Below are positions 43,901 through 51,523 of a DNA stretch of 64,000 bases, one piece after another. Both the position numbers and the translations under genes were made by a program. This DNA comes from Siphonodentalium dalli (lineage: Eukaryota; Mollusca; Scaphopoda; Gadilida; Siphonodentaliidae). The notes under the pieces were generated by a model. It was not told the DNA's origin. It ran no database searches and saw nothing but the letters and a program-made list of their open reading frames with translations. How positions within the stretch are numbered: position 1 is the first letter of the stretch; every line of letters starts with the position of its first letter. Location of the stretch: the NCBI GenBank assembly GCA_032622095.1, contig CP136068.1:162955465-163019464 (forward strand), read 5' to 3'.

Positions 43901-46623
43901 TATTTTAGTCCTGGGAGAAGTGACCTCTCTCATAAGAGAATGCATTGGCCTAATAATATTTACCTTGAATTGTAAGCCAGTGCATTCTCTCATATATGCG
44001 AGGCTCCCTATGGAAGACTCGCATATATAAGAGAATGGACCAGCATAGGATCTTTAATGCTGCACCAGCGAAGCTCCCATCATCAAAGGGTTAACAATAC
44101 CATGGGTCCCGTTTAACTTGGGAGACATCTTCTCCCTAAATTATGCCACTTCTCCCTATTTTAGTCCTGGGAGAAGTGACCTCTCTCATATACCAGTATG
44201 CTTATGTTTAAACACCATATCTGAAGTATATTTCCTGATTATAATGGTGTAATTACTCATATAATGGTTTTATAAATGGTTTATGTATTTCTAAAAATTA
44301 TCATAAAAAGGCGATGTTGGGGTGAAAATTGAACTTCAGCCATTTAATATGACTTCTCTCTAAGAATTGACTCTCCAAATTGAAACTTCTAGACTGGTCC
44401 CGTTCACTGACAGATACTCTGTCCTAACTGATATTTTGTTGATTTCAGACTGTAAGCTGTTAGTCTACCCGGGTGCTTTTAACATGACCACGGGTCCCGT
44501 TCACTGGCAGTTACTGCAACAAGTGAGAGCTCTGGACAATCAGCTTTATGTCGCTGCACCATCGCCTGCGCGTGACGAGAAAGCTTCCTATGTGGCGTGG
44601 GGCCACTCGTCTGTGATTAATCCTTGGTAATGCTTTTTTTAATTATATAGTGTCATAGATATGAAGAATTAGGTTCCTGCGAATCATGATTTATTTCGTC
44701 GAATCGTACCTCAAATCCAATCAGGGGGAAGATCTAACATCGAATCGATTCTCCATAATCAAAAGTACAGCGATATTAAATATATGTTTTTTGTCACGGC
44801 GATAGAAAACATGATGAATAATCTATCAATTCATCATGCCCTACTGAATGGTATATCTTGGCTATCGGGTAGTGACAAAACTGTGGAAATTCTAAATCAG
44901 TTCAGTGACAACTTACTCAGTACGGGACAGTACCCTTACCTAGAGGTCAAGGGTCTAGGAGTCCAAAATGGTCTGTGCCATAATGATTGCTACATAGTTA
45001 TGCTGTTATGGCGATCTCCCTTCTGTTTAATGAGATATAGTCAGTGTTTTGAGGAATTTATCGATAATATATTAGAAAAAGTCACAGGATGGTTTGATAT
45101 GTATCAAATCTTTGGGATCGTTTCAAATCTAATCGAACCTAAAGTATGATTTCACATCAAATCGAATCTCGAACGTTCGCAGGAGCCAACAAAGAATGTA
45201 TTGTAATCATAAGTCAGTACCTCAAATGTTGTTGAAAATTACTTTAGCAACTAACAGCCTATAAAACTAAGGTAGCCATTAAAACATGGCCTTGCATCAT
45301 CGGTGTAGCCTCTCCTTGAATAGTATGTTTTGTTGAAACAAGAAAGCCTTGAAATAGGGTGTCTTGTCATTTGCAGAATGAGGTCCCCAGAGGGTGAATT
45401 TAGTGATGCTACCCCGCATAGCGGGAACCTCATTCTGCTGAAGTGTAAGCAGAATGAGGTCCCAGAGGGTGAATTTGGTGATGCTAGCCAACTACGCTGG
45501 GTAGCATCACTAAATACACCCTCTGGGGACCTCATTCTGCAAATGACAGACACCCTATTTCAAGGCTTGGAAACAAGAACACTATAATCTGCCTCTAATT
45601 TCAGGGGTGAAGTTGTATCAACAACAGATCACAAGGAAGGAATCATATATGCAGATATAGGTAAGATAACTGTCAAGTCAGTCTCCTGTAACCAGGATTA
45701 TCATTTGACAGGGCCCACAGGCCCTAAACACCGTAATCAGCCTGTGGGCATATGCAGGCCTTTCTTATAAACCATGTAAAGTCTAAAATCAAACAATAGA
45801 AACAGGGAAAACTTCTCAAGCAATCAATGGAAATAGGTTCCATGGGGAAAACTTCTCAAGTACAATATTGATTCACAATCTAGTTCAACTAGTGCTTGGA
45901 ATGTGTTAGATTTATTTTCTGAATTTTTGCTGAATTTTTGTACTTTTTCATGAACATGAACTCAAATGGTTTTCATGCTGAAATGCACTAATATCCAACT
46001 CAGCAGAGTTATCTCCTAATCAGAACAATTCAGGGGCACCGGAAGAGGGGGCAGAGGGGGCAGCTGACCCCCCTGCCCTTGACCAAGGGGGGCGAGCGGG
46101 GGCAGGACTTGCCCTTTTTCTGGAGACAGAAAAGGCTTTTTGTGTGTTTAATCTCGTGTTTTTATAGCAAAATGTGACTTTTTTGGTCCAAATACCACCA
46201 ATTTCACAAGGAATATTAATTTTTTGTCAATTTTATCACAAAACGGCCATAAAAACCGACAAATACCATTAAAATAGGGATTTTTGCCACAACGAATTTA
46301 TGGTTATTTTCCCGAGTTTGCGGTGAAAATGCCCTTTTTTTGCGGAAAAGTGCCCTTTTCGTAGGCTCTGCCCCCCCCTGCCCTTGGATGCTTCCGGCGC
46401 CCCTGGAACAATTGAAGTGTAGAAAGGTTATACTTGACATATGTTTCTATTTTTGTAGAAATGTTAAACTTGACACACGATTTTATTTATGTGTAGAAAT
46501 GTTAAATTTGACACATGATGCTATTTATGAGTTGTTGTATTTTCAGATTTGGCGTACTTACAGCAAGTTAGAGATCAGATACCAATCACGAAACAAAGGA
46601 GGCCAGATGTTGTGAATAAATGA
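28812..46623 (+). CDS. NIT2: NIT2-like omega-amidase, copy 2, 8 exons seen
   Basis: Same enzyme as copy 1. Exons 28812-28930, 29926-30046, 35870-35958, 37164-37257, 40441-40515, 44449-44626, 45605-45660 and 46547-46623 join in frame (809 nt). Phase 1 at 28812 requires an upstream exon of ATG plus at least four bases; with 7 nt the protein would be 271 residues, close to the 276 of human NIT2. Domain order: FRLGLIQL beta strand, Glu in ECFNSPYG, Lys in HRKIHLF, Cys in [33 protein letters not shown], and a C-terminal [17 protein letters not shown]. Conserved positions changed in copy 1 are intact here, so this is the better candidate for the ancestral activity. AATAAA at 46661-46666. Confidence 0.93.
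28931..29925 (+). other. Intron of NIT2 copy 2, no other feature
   Basis: 995 bp of AT-rich intron. The frame at 29547-29819 has no domain and is not called. Confidence 0.6.
29926..30046 (+). CDS. NIT2: NIT2 copy 2, exon with catalytic Glu
   Basis: 121 nt, acceptor CTCTTTCAG, phase 0 in and phase 1 out, encoding ECFNSPYG to FLIGG. Its last 16 bases and donor form the first unit of a 14-unit tandem array. Confidence 0.93.
30031..30506 (+). repeat. 14 x 34-bp tandem array of a splice donor
   Basis: The unit GTCATCTTAATTGGAGGTGA plus GCTCGTAAAATAAG repeats exactly every 34 bp, 14 times (476 bp). Unit 1 is the exon end itself. Thirteen units keep GGAG|GTGAG; unit 3 reads GGATATGAG. Use of any downstream donor would run into the in-frame TAA at 30061-30063. 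Copy 1 has only one decayed extra unit. Confidence 0.95.
30515..30684 (+). mobile_element. MITE family E, partial
   Basis: Starts inside the family (AACGAAAACGATTTCGCCAT) right after the donor array and ends GGAGTGTTTCACATCACTTT. Its left half is missing, so the array boundary is also a deletion boundary. Confidence 0.75.
30700..30855. mobile_element. Half piggyBac-type hairpin MITE
   Basis: One hairpin (GTTAGGCCAATGCATTCTC to GCGTTGGTACATGG) and a right end GGAAGCTCCCATCATGAAAT, subtype C. The left part has been replaced by family E sequence. Confidence 0.7.
30856..31230 (+). other. Intron of NIT2 copy 2, no feature recognised
   Basis: AT-rich intron between two MITE fragments; no exon or known repeat seen. 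Confidence 0.45.
31231..31407. mobile_element. Family D MITE, left part (split by a 3.5-kb insertion)
   Basis: AGTTTAGTGTGCCTGTCATT, then AATGAGGTCCCCAGAGGGTG and its inverted copy. The right end of the element (CTGGGGACCTCAT..CAAATGACAG) lies at 34934-34960, beyond the inserted transposon. Confidence 0.85.
31551..31967. mobile_element. Insertion in the left TIR (ACGCCCG..CGGGCGT type repeat)
   Basis: About 415 bp between TCACTTAATTTT and GAGTTATTAGCAT, absent from the right TIR, which reads TCACTTATTTTTTTAGTTAT. It carries TACACGCCCGTTTGAAAAAA and GATAACTTTA..ACCAAATTTAA words; related sequence occurs at 48935-49100. Confidence 0.75.
32163..32985 (+). other. GC-richer cargo segment with AATAAA, unknown
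   Basis: Interior of the 3.5-kb element, clearly more GC-rich than its surroundings from about 32260 to 32900. It ends in a T-run and AATAAA at 32966-32971, like the 3' end of a transcribed unit. Overlapping short frames on both strands (32107-32741) show no domain I know. It could be a captured host transcript fragment or a non-coding transposon gene. Confidence 0.45.
32990..33030. repeat. Perfect short hairpin AATGGGCC-TCTC-GGCCCATT
   Basis: 8-bp arms with a 4-nt loop just after the AATAAA of the cargo segment, followed by CCCGGGG. Confidence 0.7.
33031..34610. other. Interior of the 3.5-kb element, no gene recognised
   Basis: Frames at 33227-33593 and 34014-34211 are short and carry no known motif. 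No transposase signature seen. Confidence 0.45.
34964..35846. mobile_element. Inverted-repeat element with GGCTGGC / GGCTCAGCC words
   Basis: Left CACTAGTAGACCCCGAAGCC and right (inverted) CACTAGTGTATAGAGCCCGA then AGCC. Both ends are dense in GTGGCTGG, GCGGCTCAGCC and TGGCTGGCGG words (34980-35100, 35705-35830). The centre is AT-rich. It ends 23 bp before the exon at 35870. Left boundary abuts the end of family D, so it is approximate. Confidence 0.6.
35870..35958 (+). CDS. NIT2: NIT2 copy 2, exon GSIPEEDDG to AKHRK
   Basis: 89 nt, acceptor ATTTCTTCAG, donor AAG|GTAAGT. Encodes [20 protein letters not shown] and the catalytic Lys. Same length and phase as the copy 1 exon. Confidence 0.93.
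35959..37163 (+). other. Intron of NIT2 copy 2
   Basis: Includes one arm of family G MITE at 36625-36735 (GAGAGCTTTCCGATGAATGG to GGGCATTACTGTA). The rest is unremarkable. The single ACATGATTTTCCTTTGTTTC before the acceptor is the unit expanded in copy 1. Confidence 0.6.
36625..36735 (-). mobile_element. Family G MITE, single arm
   Basis: Matches one half of the palindromic element at 51311-51523, ending in GCATTACTGTA. Confidence 0.75.
37164..37257 (+). CDS. NIT2: NIT2 copy 2, exon [10 protein letters not shown] to VFDT
   Basis: 94 nt, acceptor TTTCATCCCCAG, donor ACTC|GTGAGT. Encodes [19 protein letters not shown] and [12 protein letters not shown]. Confidence 0.94.
37258..38385 (+). other. 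Intron of NIT2 copy 2, no gene seen
   Basis: Unremarkable intron; 37700-38240 has phrases typical of a dispersed invertebrate repeat (AATTTGGTCAAATTCGGATG, CTGAGCTATAGGGTG) but no clear ends. A 114-codon frame at 37641-37985 is not called. Confidence 0.45.
38386..38762 (+). mobile_element. MITE family E, full length
   Basis: From AAAGACATATTATGTACTTA to GAGTGTTTTACATCACTTTAA; same order of blocks as at 56948 and 62094. Confidence 0.82.
38763..39345 (+). other. Intron of NIT2 copy 2 with a dispersed repeat
   Basis: 38763-38960 (GTTCAACAAATGACCATATG..) recurs beside the family E copy at 62685-62890. 39090-39340 (CCAGGGTTCGTGCTG, TTGCCAAATTTGCC) recurs inverted at 49240-49640. Confidence 0.55.
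39350..39735 (+). repeat. 27-bp minisatellite GTGTATCACCTTCGTATCGC + CGTTTTA
   Basis: About 14 units; the 27-bp period is a multiple of three, which leaves two long open frames (39464-39706, 39493-39873) made only of 9-residue repeats. Not evidence of coding. Confidence 0.9.
39863..40064. mobile_element. Degenerate piggyBac-type MITE, subtype C
   Basis: TTAA then CCCTATCATGATGCGAGC at the left, two decayed hairpins (TGCATTATCATGTATATG, TGTATTCTCTTATATATG), and a right end GCTCCAGTCATGGAAC. Shorter and more diverged than the other copies. Confidence 0.65.
40347..40440 (+). pseudogene. Decayed duplicates of the catalytic-Cys exon start (copy 2)
   Basis: After CTACAG, a 57-nt unit (40347-40403) beginning TGTTCTGTCAAATCAGATAA and ending TTTTTTCCAG aligns with the 57-nt unit of copy 1. 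A shorter second unit (40404-40440) leads to the real acceptor. It has lost its reading frame. Confidence 0.6.
40441..40515 (+). CDS. NIT2: NIT2 copy 2, catalytic Cys exon
   Basis: 75 nt, acceptor TTCTTTCCAG, donor ATGG|GTGAG, encoding [20 protein letters not shown] and KYAAMG. It contains the nucleophile Cys. Confidence 0.95.
40698..40756. mobile_element. Family D MITE, left part (split by hAT element)
   Basis: ACATTTGCAGAATGAGGTCC to GTGACTGTACCCCATACAGT. Continues after the hAT insertion at 41774. Confidence 0.82.
41200..41640 (+). repeat. 15-bp minisatellite GTGTGGGTATGTATA
   Basis: About 28 units inside the hAT element. The period keeps frames open on both strands, giving MYSVG- and HTHTI-like low-complexity frames that are not genes. 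Confidence 0.92.
41713..41735 (+). repeat. 23-bp G homopolymer
   Basis: Uninterrupted G-run inside the right end of the hAT element, followed by GTAAATACCCCCC. Length may be affected by sequencing error. Confidence 0.85.
41774..42105. mobile_element. Family D MITE, right part
   Basis: CATACAGTGGGCTAGCATTA, a central region with AGGTGCTCAATCGGTGCACA, and the end ACCCTCTGGGGACCTCATTC. Together with 40698-40756 it makes one interrupted element. Confidence 0.82.
42247..43162 (+). repeat. Direct duplication (about 215-245 bp) flanking a MITE
   Basis: TATGTAGACTGAGTGTCGTC to CAAAATACATAATAT occurs at 42247-42460 and 42919-43160 with few differences. The second copy has about 30 bp (GGATGCATCGATGTGGCCGG..) missing from the first. 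The family A MITE at 42461-42916 lies exactly between them. Confidence 0.88.
42461..42916. mobile_element. MITE family A, full length
   Basis: TIRs GTGACCCGCCATATCAAATC and inverted partner; double-hairpin unit inside. Almost identical in structure to 15021-15465. Confidence 0.88.
43501..43614. mobile_element. Family G MITE, single arm
   Basis: ACAGTAATGCTCTAATTAAT to GCCATCCATTGGAAAGCTCT; matches the left arm of 51311-51523. Confidence 0.75.
43616..44191. mobile_element. Subtype C hairpin MITE with 256-bp tandem duplication
   Basis: Left CCCTTGCCAATGCATTCTC hairpin (loop TCTCCCATTGAGCACC), then a unit of AGAGAATGCATTGGCCTAAT through GAAGCTCCCATCATCAAAGG and GACCTCTCTCATA that occurs twice with an offset of 256 bp (43691 and 43947). 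The two units are nearly identical, so the duplication is recent. Confidence 0.85.
44192..44448 (+). other. Intron end before NIT2 copy 2 exon
   Basis: AT-rich, no repeat recognised. Contains CCTAACTGATATTTTGTTGA shared with copy 1 before the homologous exon. Confidence 0.5.
44449..44626 (+). CDS. NIT2: NIT2 copy 2, exon [11 protein letters not shown] to INPW
   Basis: 178 nt, acceptor GTTGATTTCAG, donor CCTTG|GTAATG. Encodes [37 protein letters not shown] and [11 protein letters not shown], all typical of NIT2. Confidence 0.95.
44672..45187. mobile_element. About 515-bp TIR element containing a 121-codon ORF
   Basis: Ends GGTTCCTGCGAA and (inverted) GGCTCCTGCGAA, flanked by intron sequence continuous in copy 1 (GAAGAATGTA), so it is an insertion unique to copy 2. 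The plus-strand frame 44784-45149 fills most of it. I recognise no domain in it; the many GAATC words near the ends argue for a non-coding MITE, but the frame is worth testing. Confidence 0.65.
45343..45569. mobile_element. Family D MITE, complete, with 8-bp target duplication
   Basis: AAAGCCTTGAAATAGGGTGT to ACACCCTATTTCAAGGCTTG, with GAAACAAG at 45335-45342 and 45570-45577. Copy 1 has the empty site GTTGAAATAAGAAAACTAT at about 12628. The interior consists of nested inverted copies of GAGGTCCCCAGAGGGTGAAT. Confidence 0.93.
45605..45660 (+). CDS. NIT2: NIT2 copy 2, exon [12 protein letters not shown]
   Basis: 56 nt, acceptor CTAATTTCAG, donor ATAG|GTAAGA. Encodes [18 protein letters not shown]. 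Confidence 0.93.
46031..46405. mobile_element. hAT-type MITE with 8-bp target duplication
   Basis: Ends CAGGGGCACCGGAAGAGGGG and (inverted) CAGGGGCGCCGGAAGCATCC, flanked by GAACAATT at 46023-46030 and 46406-46413. Copy 1 keeps the empty site AAAACAACTGAAGTG at about 14516. The frames here (46216-46440 and 46340-46615) are shadows. Confidence 0.92.
46435..46520 (+). repeat. About 3 units of the pre-last-exon repeat (copy 2)
   Basis: TTGACATATGTTTCTATTTT, TGTAGAAATGTTAAACTTGA, CACACGATTTTATTTATG units, homologous to the 6-unit array at 14543-14790 in copy 1. Confidence 0.75.
46547..46623 (+). CDS. NIT2: NIT2 copy 2, last coding exon
   Basis: Acceptor [30 protein letters not shown] then DVVNK and TGA at 46621-46623. 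C-terminal tail differs from copy 1 (VMNGP). Confidence 0.93.
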
Positions 46624-46660
46624 AGAGCTGATAAGTGAGGTGTACTAACCAGACATTATC

Positions 46661-46666
46661 AATAAA
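46661..46666 (+). promoter_or_regulatory. Polyadenylation signal, NIT2 copy 2
   Basis: AATAAA 37 nt after the stop codon. Confidence 0.65.
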
Positions 46667-46744
46667 TTAACTGATATTAACTGCGAAAAGTGCTAACTAT
46701 TTATAGACTACCCTAGGTATTAACTGCCTGAATTAAGTCCTTAA

Positions 46745-47154
46745 CCCTTTACCCAACAGAACGGCCCTGTGCCAATGCATTCTCTTATATATGCGAGTCG
46801 ACCATAGGTCGCCTCGCATATATAAGAGAATGCATTGGCTTAACACATATTAAAAATGATAAAATTGTCAAAGAATGTAGAAAAAAATTATAAAATTGTT
46901 AAAGAATGTAAGAAAAAATGGTAAAAAGTGTTTTAGGCCAATGCATTCTCTTATATATGCGAGGCGACCTATGGTCGACTCGCATATATAAGAGAATGCA
47001 TTGGCACAGGGCATAACTGTAACCATCACAATGTGGTCAATGAACCGGTTCCAATGATATCCATATTTGTATGGTGTTATTGAGACAGACCGAAGATATT
47101 TTAGGCTGTTGAAGCTTTATTTGGGCGTTTTTGGCCGTTTTGTTGGGTAAAGGG
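46745..47154. mobile_element. piggyBac-type MITE, subtype B, TTAA-flanked
   Basis: CCCTTTACCCAACAGAACGG at left and the long arm (AGACCGAAGATATTTTAGGC, TTTTGTTGGGTAAAGGG) at right, with TTAA at 46741-46744 and 47155-47158. Opposite orientation to 11398 and 56273. Confidence 0.9.
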
Positions 47155-47158
47155 TTAA

Positions 47159-48302
47159 GACAGTTATGTTAACATGTTGAGTGCCGGCTCCCATTCAATT
47201 GCATGCAAAAAGTACGAGATAACTCATAGTTGGCACACAACGTGTTAATGTGAATCCATGTTTTGTTCCACACCTGTTCACATCAGGCACTTGTATTCAG
47301 CGTAATCCCAGCCATTGAATACATAATGTTGTATACCACAAGTGGAATACAAGCCGCAACTACTTTGAGTTGATGTTGTTACAGTCATGGATTAAATTTA
47401 TCTGATGCTAGGGTGTGGAATAAATACAGAACAGATCTTGCATCATAACGTAGAATCACTCATCAAACTCGTATGGACATCAAGCCGCGCTGTCCAAAAC
47501 TTATTTGATACTATAATAAGAATATTCTTTATTAAAATGTGTCTATTTATGCAATCTTTCAACATGCAATATTTCTGCGTCAATTCCTTCTAATTTATTG
47601 ACGCTATTTGTTGTAAGTTATTAAATTATACCGGTGATATGATTAACCATTTAACTCTTTGATGACTACATTATACTAGATACTAGTCGTATGTTAAATC
47701 CCATTGTAATTCAAGTTGAATATTTGTCTCTAAAACACTCTTCTGCTTGATCGAGAGCTGGTAACTTTAGTTTTTGAATCACAAACATCGATATCTTGGG
47801 CAGTAAAATTAGACTCAAACAGCTCCACGTTACAAAGTCTAATGAAAATAGCTGTGTGTCTATAAATAACATCTGCATGCAGTATGATGTCACAGTGCAC
47901 AAATAGTTTTACGATGGACAGATATCTCCTTTCAGTTTTGTTTTTATCCTCCCACTTCAAACTGGTGTTATCTGTTGAAATTCTTGGAAATATGTAATTC
48001 TATTCTACTTGCTATGCATTATTGGTCAATTATGGACTCTTCATCGACACTTGTAGTGTTTAATTAGTTATCGTAATCTCTCTTTTGTGAATTATCAATG
48101 TGACAGAAAAATTATTGCGCCATTTTTAGCTATGTGGCAGCTGTATATGAATTCTGATGATCGCCTGACTGGCTGCATTGCTTTACTGATAAATGTTGCG
48201 ATTGGATGACACTAACACAATGCTTGGTGGTGGTAATGGAAAACCCCAGCTATTTTCGTTAAGACTATGTAAAGTGGAGCTGTTCGAGTCTAATTTGAAT
48301 CA
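47159..48302. other. Intergenic with a large inverted repeat
   Basis: AAACAGCTCCACGTTACAAA (47818) is inverted at 48250-48296 (AAAGTGGAGCTGTTCGAGTC), implying a decayed inverted-repeat element of about 500 bp. Small frames here are shadows. No gene seen. Confidence 0.5.
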
Positions 48303-48654
48303 GCTTCAACAGCCTAAAATATCTTCGGTCTGTCTCAATAAAACCATACAAATATGGATATCATTGGAACCGGCTCATTGACCACATTGTGATAGTTACA
48401 GTTAGCCCTGTGCCAATGCATTCTCTTATATATGCGAGTCGACCATAGGTCGCCTCGCATATATAAGAGAATGCATTGGCCTAAAAAAAATCTTTTTTTA
48501 ACACTTTTTACCATTTTTTCTTACATTATTTAACAATTTTATAATTTTTAATGTGTTAAGCCAATGCATTCTCTTATATATGCGAGGCGACCTATGGTCG
48601 ACTCGCATATATAAGAGAATGCATTGGCACAGGGCCCTTCTGTTGGGTAAAGGG
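48303..48654. mobile_element. piggyBac-type MITE, subtype B, left end truncated
   Basis: Starts at GCTTCAACAGCCTAAAATAT, missing the CCCTTTACCC end, and ends TGTTGGGTAAAGGG then TTAA at 48655-48658. Both hairpins intact. Confidence 0.85.
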
Positions 48655-48658
48655 TTAA

Positions 48659-49888
48659 AGAACTTAAGTGTCCTGCTGGTATAGTGCTTTTCTGAATTGT
48701 TTTGTTTTTGATATCTCCAGTATTTTAATAAATAGATATATATCACACATGCATTTTATCTCAAATTTCAGTCTCCATGGCCCAAAGATATAATTTATTC
48801 CCCCCAATGTAATGCAATATACTTAAAGAGCCATGGTCCGAATTGACACCAAATAAGGAACACCCCGCCCCCCCCCCCCCCCCAAATTCAATTTTCCACT
48901 TAACAGGCAAAAGAAATGAGACAGAGCATCTCTAGGGCGTGGCAAAATACGCCCGTGGTAATTTCAATAAAGGGCTGTAACTCTGGTAAAAATTGGCGGA
49001 ACCCATATTCGAAGTGTATTTTGTGCTTGTAAACCCACATACCAAATTTCAGTTCATTCAGTTCAGACTCCTAAAGTTATCATCCCGAAACGAAAAATGC
49101 AAATAACATAATACGTCCCATTTTTTCTGCAATCGCCATCATTCATATCACACAGGCATCGTGAACATCCACAAATCAAAGTGATACTTCAAAAACGATC
49201 ACGCGCTCATAATTGAGAACCAGGGTCCGCGCTGGCCCGAAATTTACTTTTGCCAAATGAAAATAATTTTTGCCAAATGCTGTTATGAGTTGCCAATATT
49301 GTTTCTTTTATTTTGACTATTTAGACAATCCAACCAAACCAGCAACATAACAATGCAATTGTAGAAGGGTTTCTTCATCAGAAAGGCACATCGAAACAAA
49401 GCAGATTAGCTATGTAAACACCACAACCAGACATACTAGCAATCCCTCCACCTGTCGATACTATGATATCAGATTGATAGAGGTGTTAACTTTTCATAAC
49501 TTTATGCATGTGTAAATCACCACTAGTACCATTAATAATGAAAGAGTTTTCTGAAATGAATGGTATTGATTGACAAATATTAATAAACTTTCTTGAGGAA
49601 TCAAAAGTGACTTGCCAAAATTTTGCCAAATGAAAATATTTTTTGTTGAGAACGCTCTTTATTATCAACCGCTCTTGGATGCTCTTTCTTATCTACCGCT
49701 CTTTGTTTTGCTAGCCTGACAATAAATCAAAAAGTGTTAAAGTTACTCAATCTGATTTAATGGTCCCCATATCATCAGATTCCAACAACAACAACAACAT
49801 TTTTTGAAATGCCGCTCCAGTTTTCAGAATTGTTAAATTGCCCAAAAATAATGCCAACAGTCAACTATATTATAAAATTGCCCCAAAA
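48659..49888. other. Intergenic with dispersed repeats
   Basis: C-run at about 48868-48884. 48935-49100 (CAAAATACGCCCGTGG, AAATTGGCGGAACCC) resembles the insert at 31551-31967. 49240-49640 resembles 39090-39340 inverted. No gene. Confidence 0.5.
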
Positions 49889-51250
49889 CCTGTTATTTAT
49901 CAACATTTTGTTCAAGTAAATTTTGCTGTTTTGTCAAATATCTGACACAAAAAAGCCAATTGATTTTAGAGTTATCCATCTTCATCTGCAATTTGGTCCT
50001 AGACTGTCTTCACGTCAACCTTTTACTCAGCCACTAAAAATTATTGGTGGTGAAAAATAATAGATTTCAAAAATTGATATCTGATCACTCTGAACTTTGA
50101 TGGGAGGGTTCCTTGACTCAAATCAAATATTTTTTACCACCGAAGCCAAGCAAATAGTAATTTGCAAGCGTTAATTCGGATTATACATCTTTAAAATTTC
50201 CTCTTTAGAAAGTTGATATCTGGTCATCAAAACATCCTATTGATGGACCCAATCTTAAGTATGTTCTGGTATACAGGTCAGGCACATCCTGAATTCCACT
50301 ATTATAGTGGTATATGCCCATTACCATTTTGTTAATTTGATAAAAGAGGGATAATCCAAAATCATATTTCACACAAATATTATTCAAAATCAGTGTCGCA
50401 CTAACTCGATACCATGCATATAGTTTTTCCAGGAGAATGATTAATCATGACGGCACATGATAACCAATTCAATTAGCATGCAATTAGTTGAAATGTTGTT
50501 GTGAAGGAGCGATTGAGTCATCATGTTATTGTCATTTAGATAGACATATTAGTAATATTATTGAATAACAAAGCTGGCGCAAAAGATCGCACAACGAATT
50601 TTGTCGGAAGACTGTTCAATCGCTGCGATATTGTTAAGAGTGACATTTGGCTGTGCACTGGTATGCGCCGTCTTCTATTCCCCGACGCAAATAAAGGAAA
50701 TCTGAATATGTTATAGTCATATACCACTATAAAAGTGGAATACTACTATAATAGTGGAATTCAGGATGTGCCTGACCTGGTATAGATGGTGGCTCTATGG
50801 TGTCCCGATCGGGCAGGGCATGTTTTAGTCAATTGAGCTTGGATATCTCACTTATAAAATTGCCCAAACATGTTATTTATCAACATTTTGTTCAAGTAAA
50901 TTTTGCCAGTTTGTCAAATATCTGACACAAAAAAAGCCACTTGATTTTACAGTTATGCATTTTCATCTGCAATTTGGTCCTAGACTGTCTTCACGTTGAC
51001 CTTTTAGGCCACTAAAGAATATCGGTGAAAATTAATAGATTTCAAAAATCGATATCTGATCGCTCTAAACATTGATGGGTGGGTTCCTCGACTCAAATAA
51101 TATATTTTTGACCCCCGAAGCCAAGAAAATAGTAATTTGCGGGCGTTATTTCGGATTATACATCTTTAAAACTTCCTCTTTAGAAAGTTGACATCTGGTC
51201 ATCAAAACATCCTATTGATGGACCCGATCTAAGTATGTTCTGCTCGTCGT
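49889..51250 (+). repeat. Direct duplication (about 385-bp blocks at 49889 and 50861)
   Basis: GTTATTTATCAACATTTTGT to GACCC(A/G)ATCTTAAGTATGTTCT occurs at 49889-50268 and 50861-51242. Downstream the two copies share GATGGTGGCTCTATGG and GATCGGGCAGxGC, so the duplicated unit is larger and was later broken by different insertions. Confidence 0.88.
50274..50778. mobile_element. 505-bp TIR element, 5-bp target duplication GTATA
   Basis: CAGGTCAGGCACATCCTGAA..TTCCACTATTATAGTGG and its inverted copy, flanked by GTATA at 50269-50273 and 50779-50783. It sits at the same point where the sister duplicate carries a family G MITE. A 63-codon reverse frame inside is not convincing. Confidence 0.88.
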
Positions 51251-51293
51251 GATATGGCTTTATCGCTAAAACGACGTTAAACCCCAATCAATC
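51243..51293 (+). mobile_element. 5'-truncated SINE tail with 12-bp target duplication
   Basis: CTCGTCGTGATATGGCTTTA..GACGTTAAACCCCAATCAAT is a typical mollusc SINE 3' tail. AAGTATGTTCTG occurs at 51231-51242 and 51294-51305 as a target site duplication, showing insertion by target-primed reverse transcription. Confidence 0.88.
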
Positions 51294-51310
51294 AAGTATG
51301 TTCTGGTATA

Positions 51311-51523
51311 CAGTAATGCTGTAAGTAATCAACTCCTTAACCACAGCATAATTATGGGTAACTTTTCAGGATTTAGTTGGAAATATGGCTTGTTGCCATT
51401 CATCGGAAAGCTCTCAGTGAGAGCTTTCCGATGAATGGCTCACAAGCCATATTTTGACTAAATCCTGAAAAGTTACCCATAATTATGCTGTGGTTAAGGA
51501 GTCGATTACTTACAGCATTACTG
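51311..51523. mobile_element. Family G palindromic MITE, TA-flanked
   Basis: CAGTAATGCTGTAAGTAATC at left and inverted at right; about 105-bp arms meet at CTCTCAGTGAGAG, so it folds into one long hairpin. TA at 51309-51310 and 51524-51525 suggests a Tc1/mariner-type mobiliser. Confidence 0.9.

Noticed and set aside
45251-45587. Frames of the [17 protein letters not shown] type, also at 52639, 58884, 59613 and 60986
   Set aside because: All lie in family D palindromes; the similarity reflects the DNA repeat, on either strand, not a protein family.
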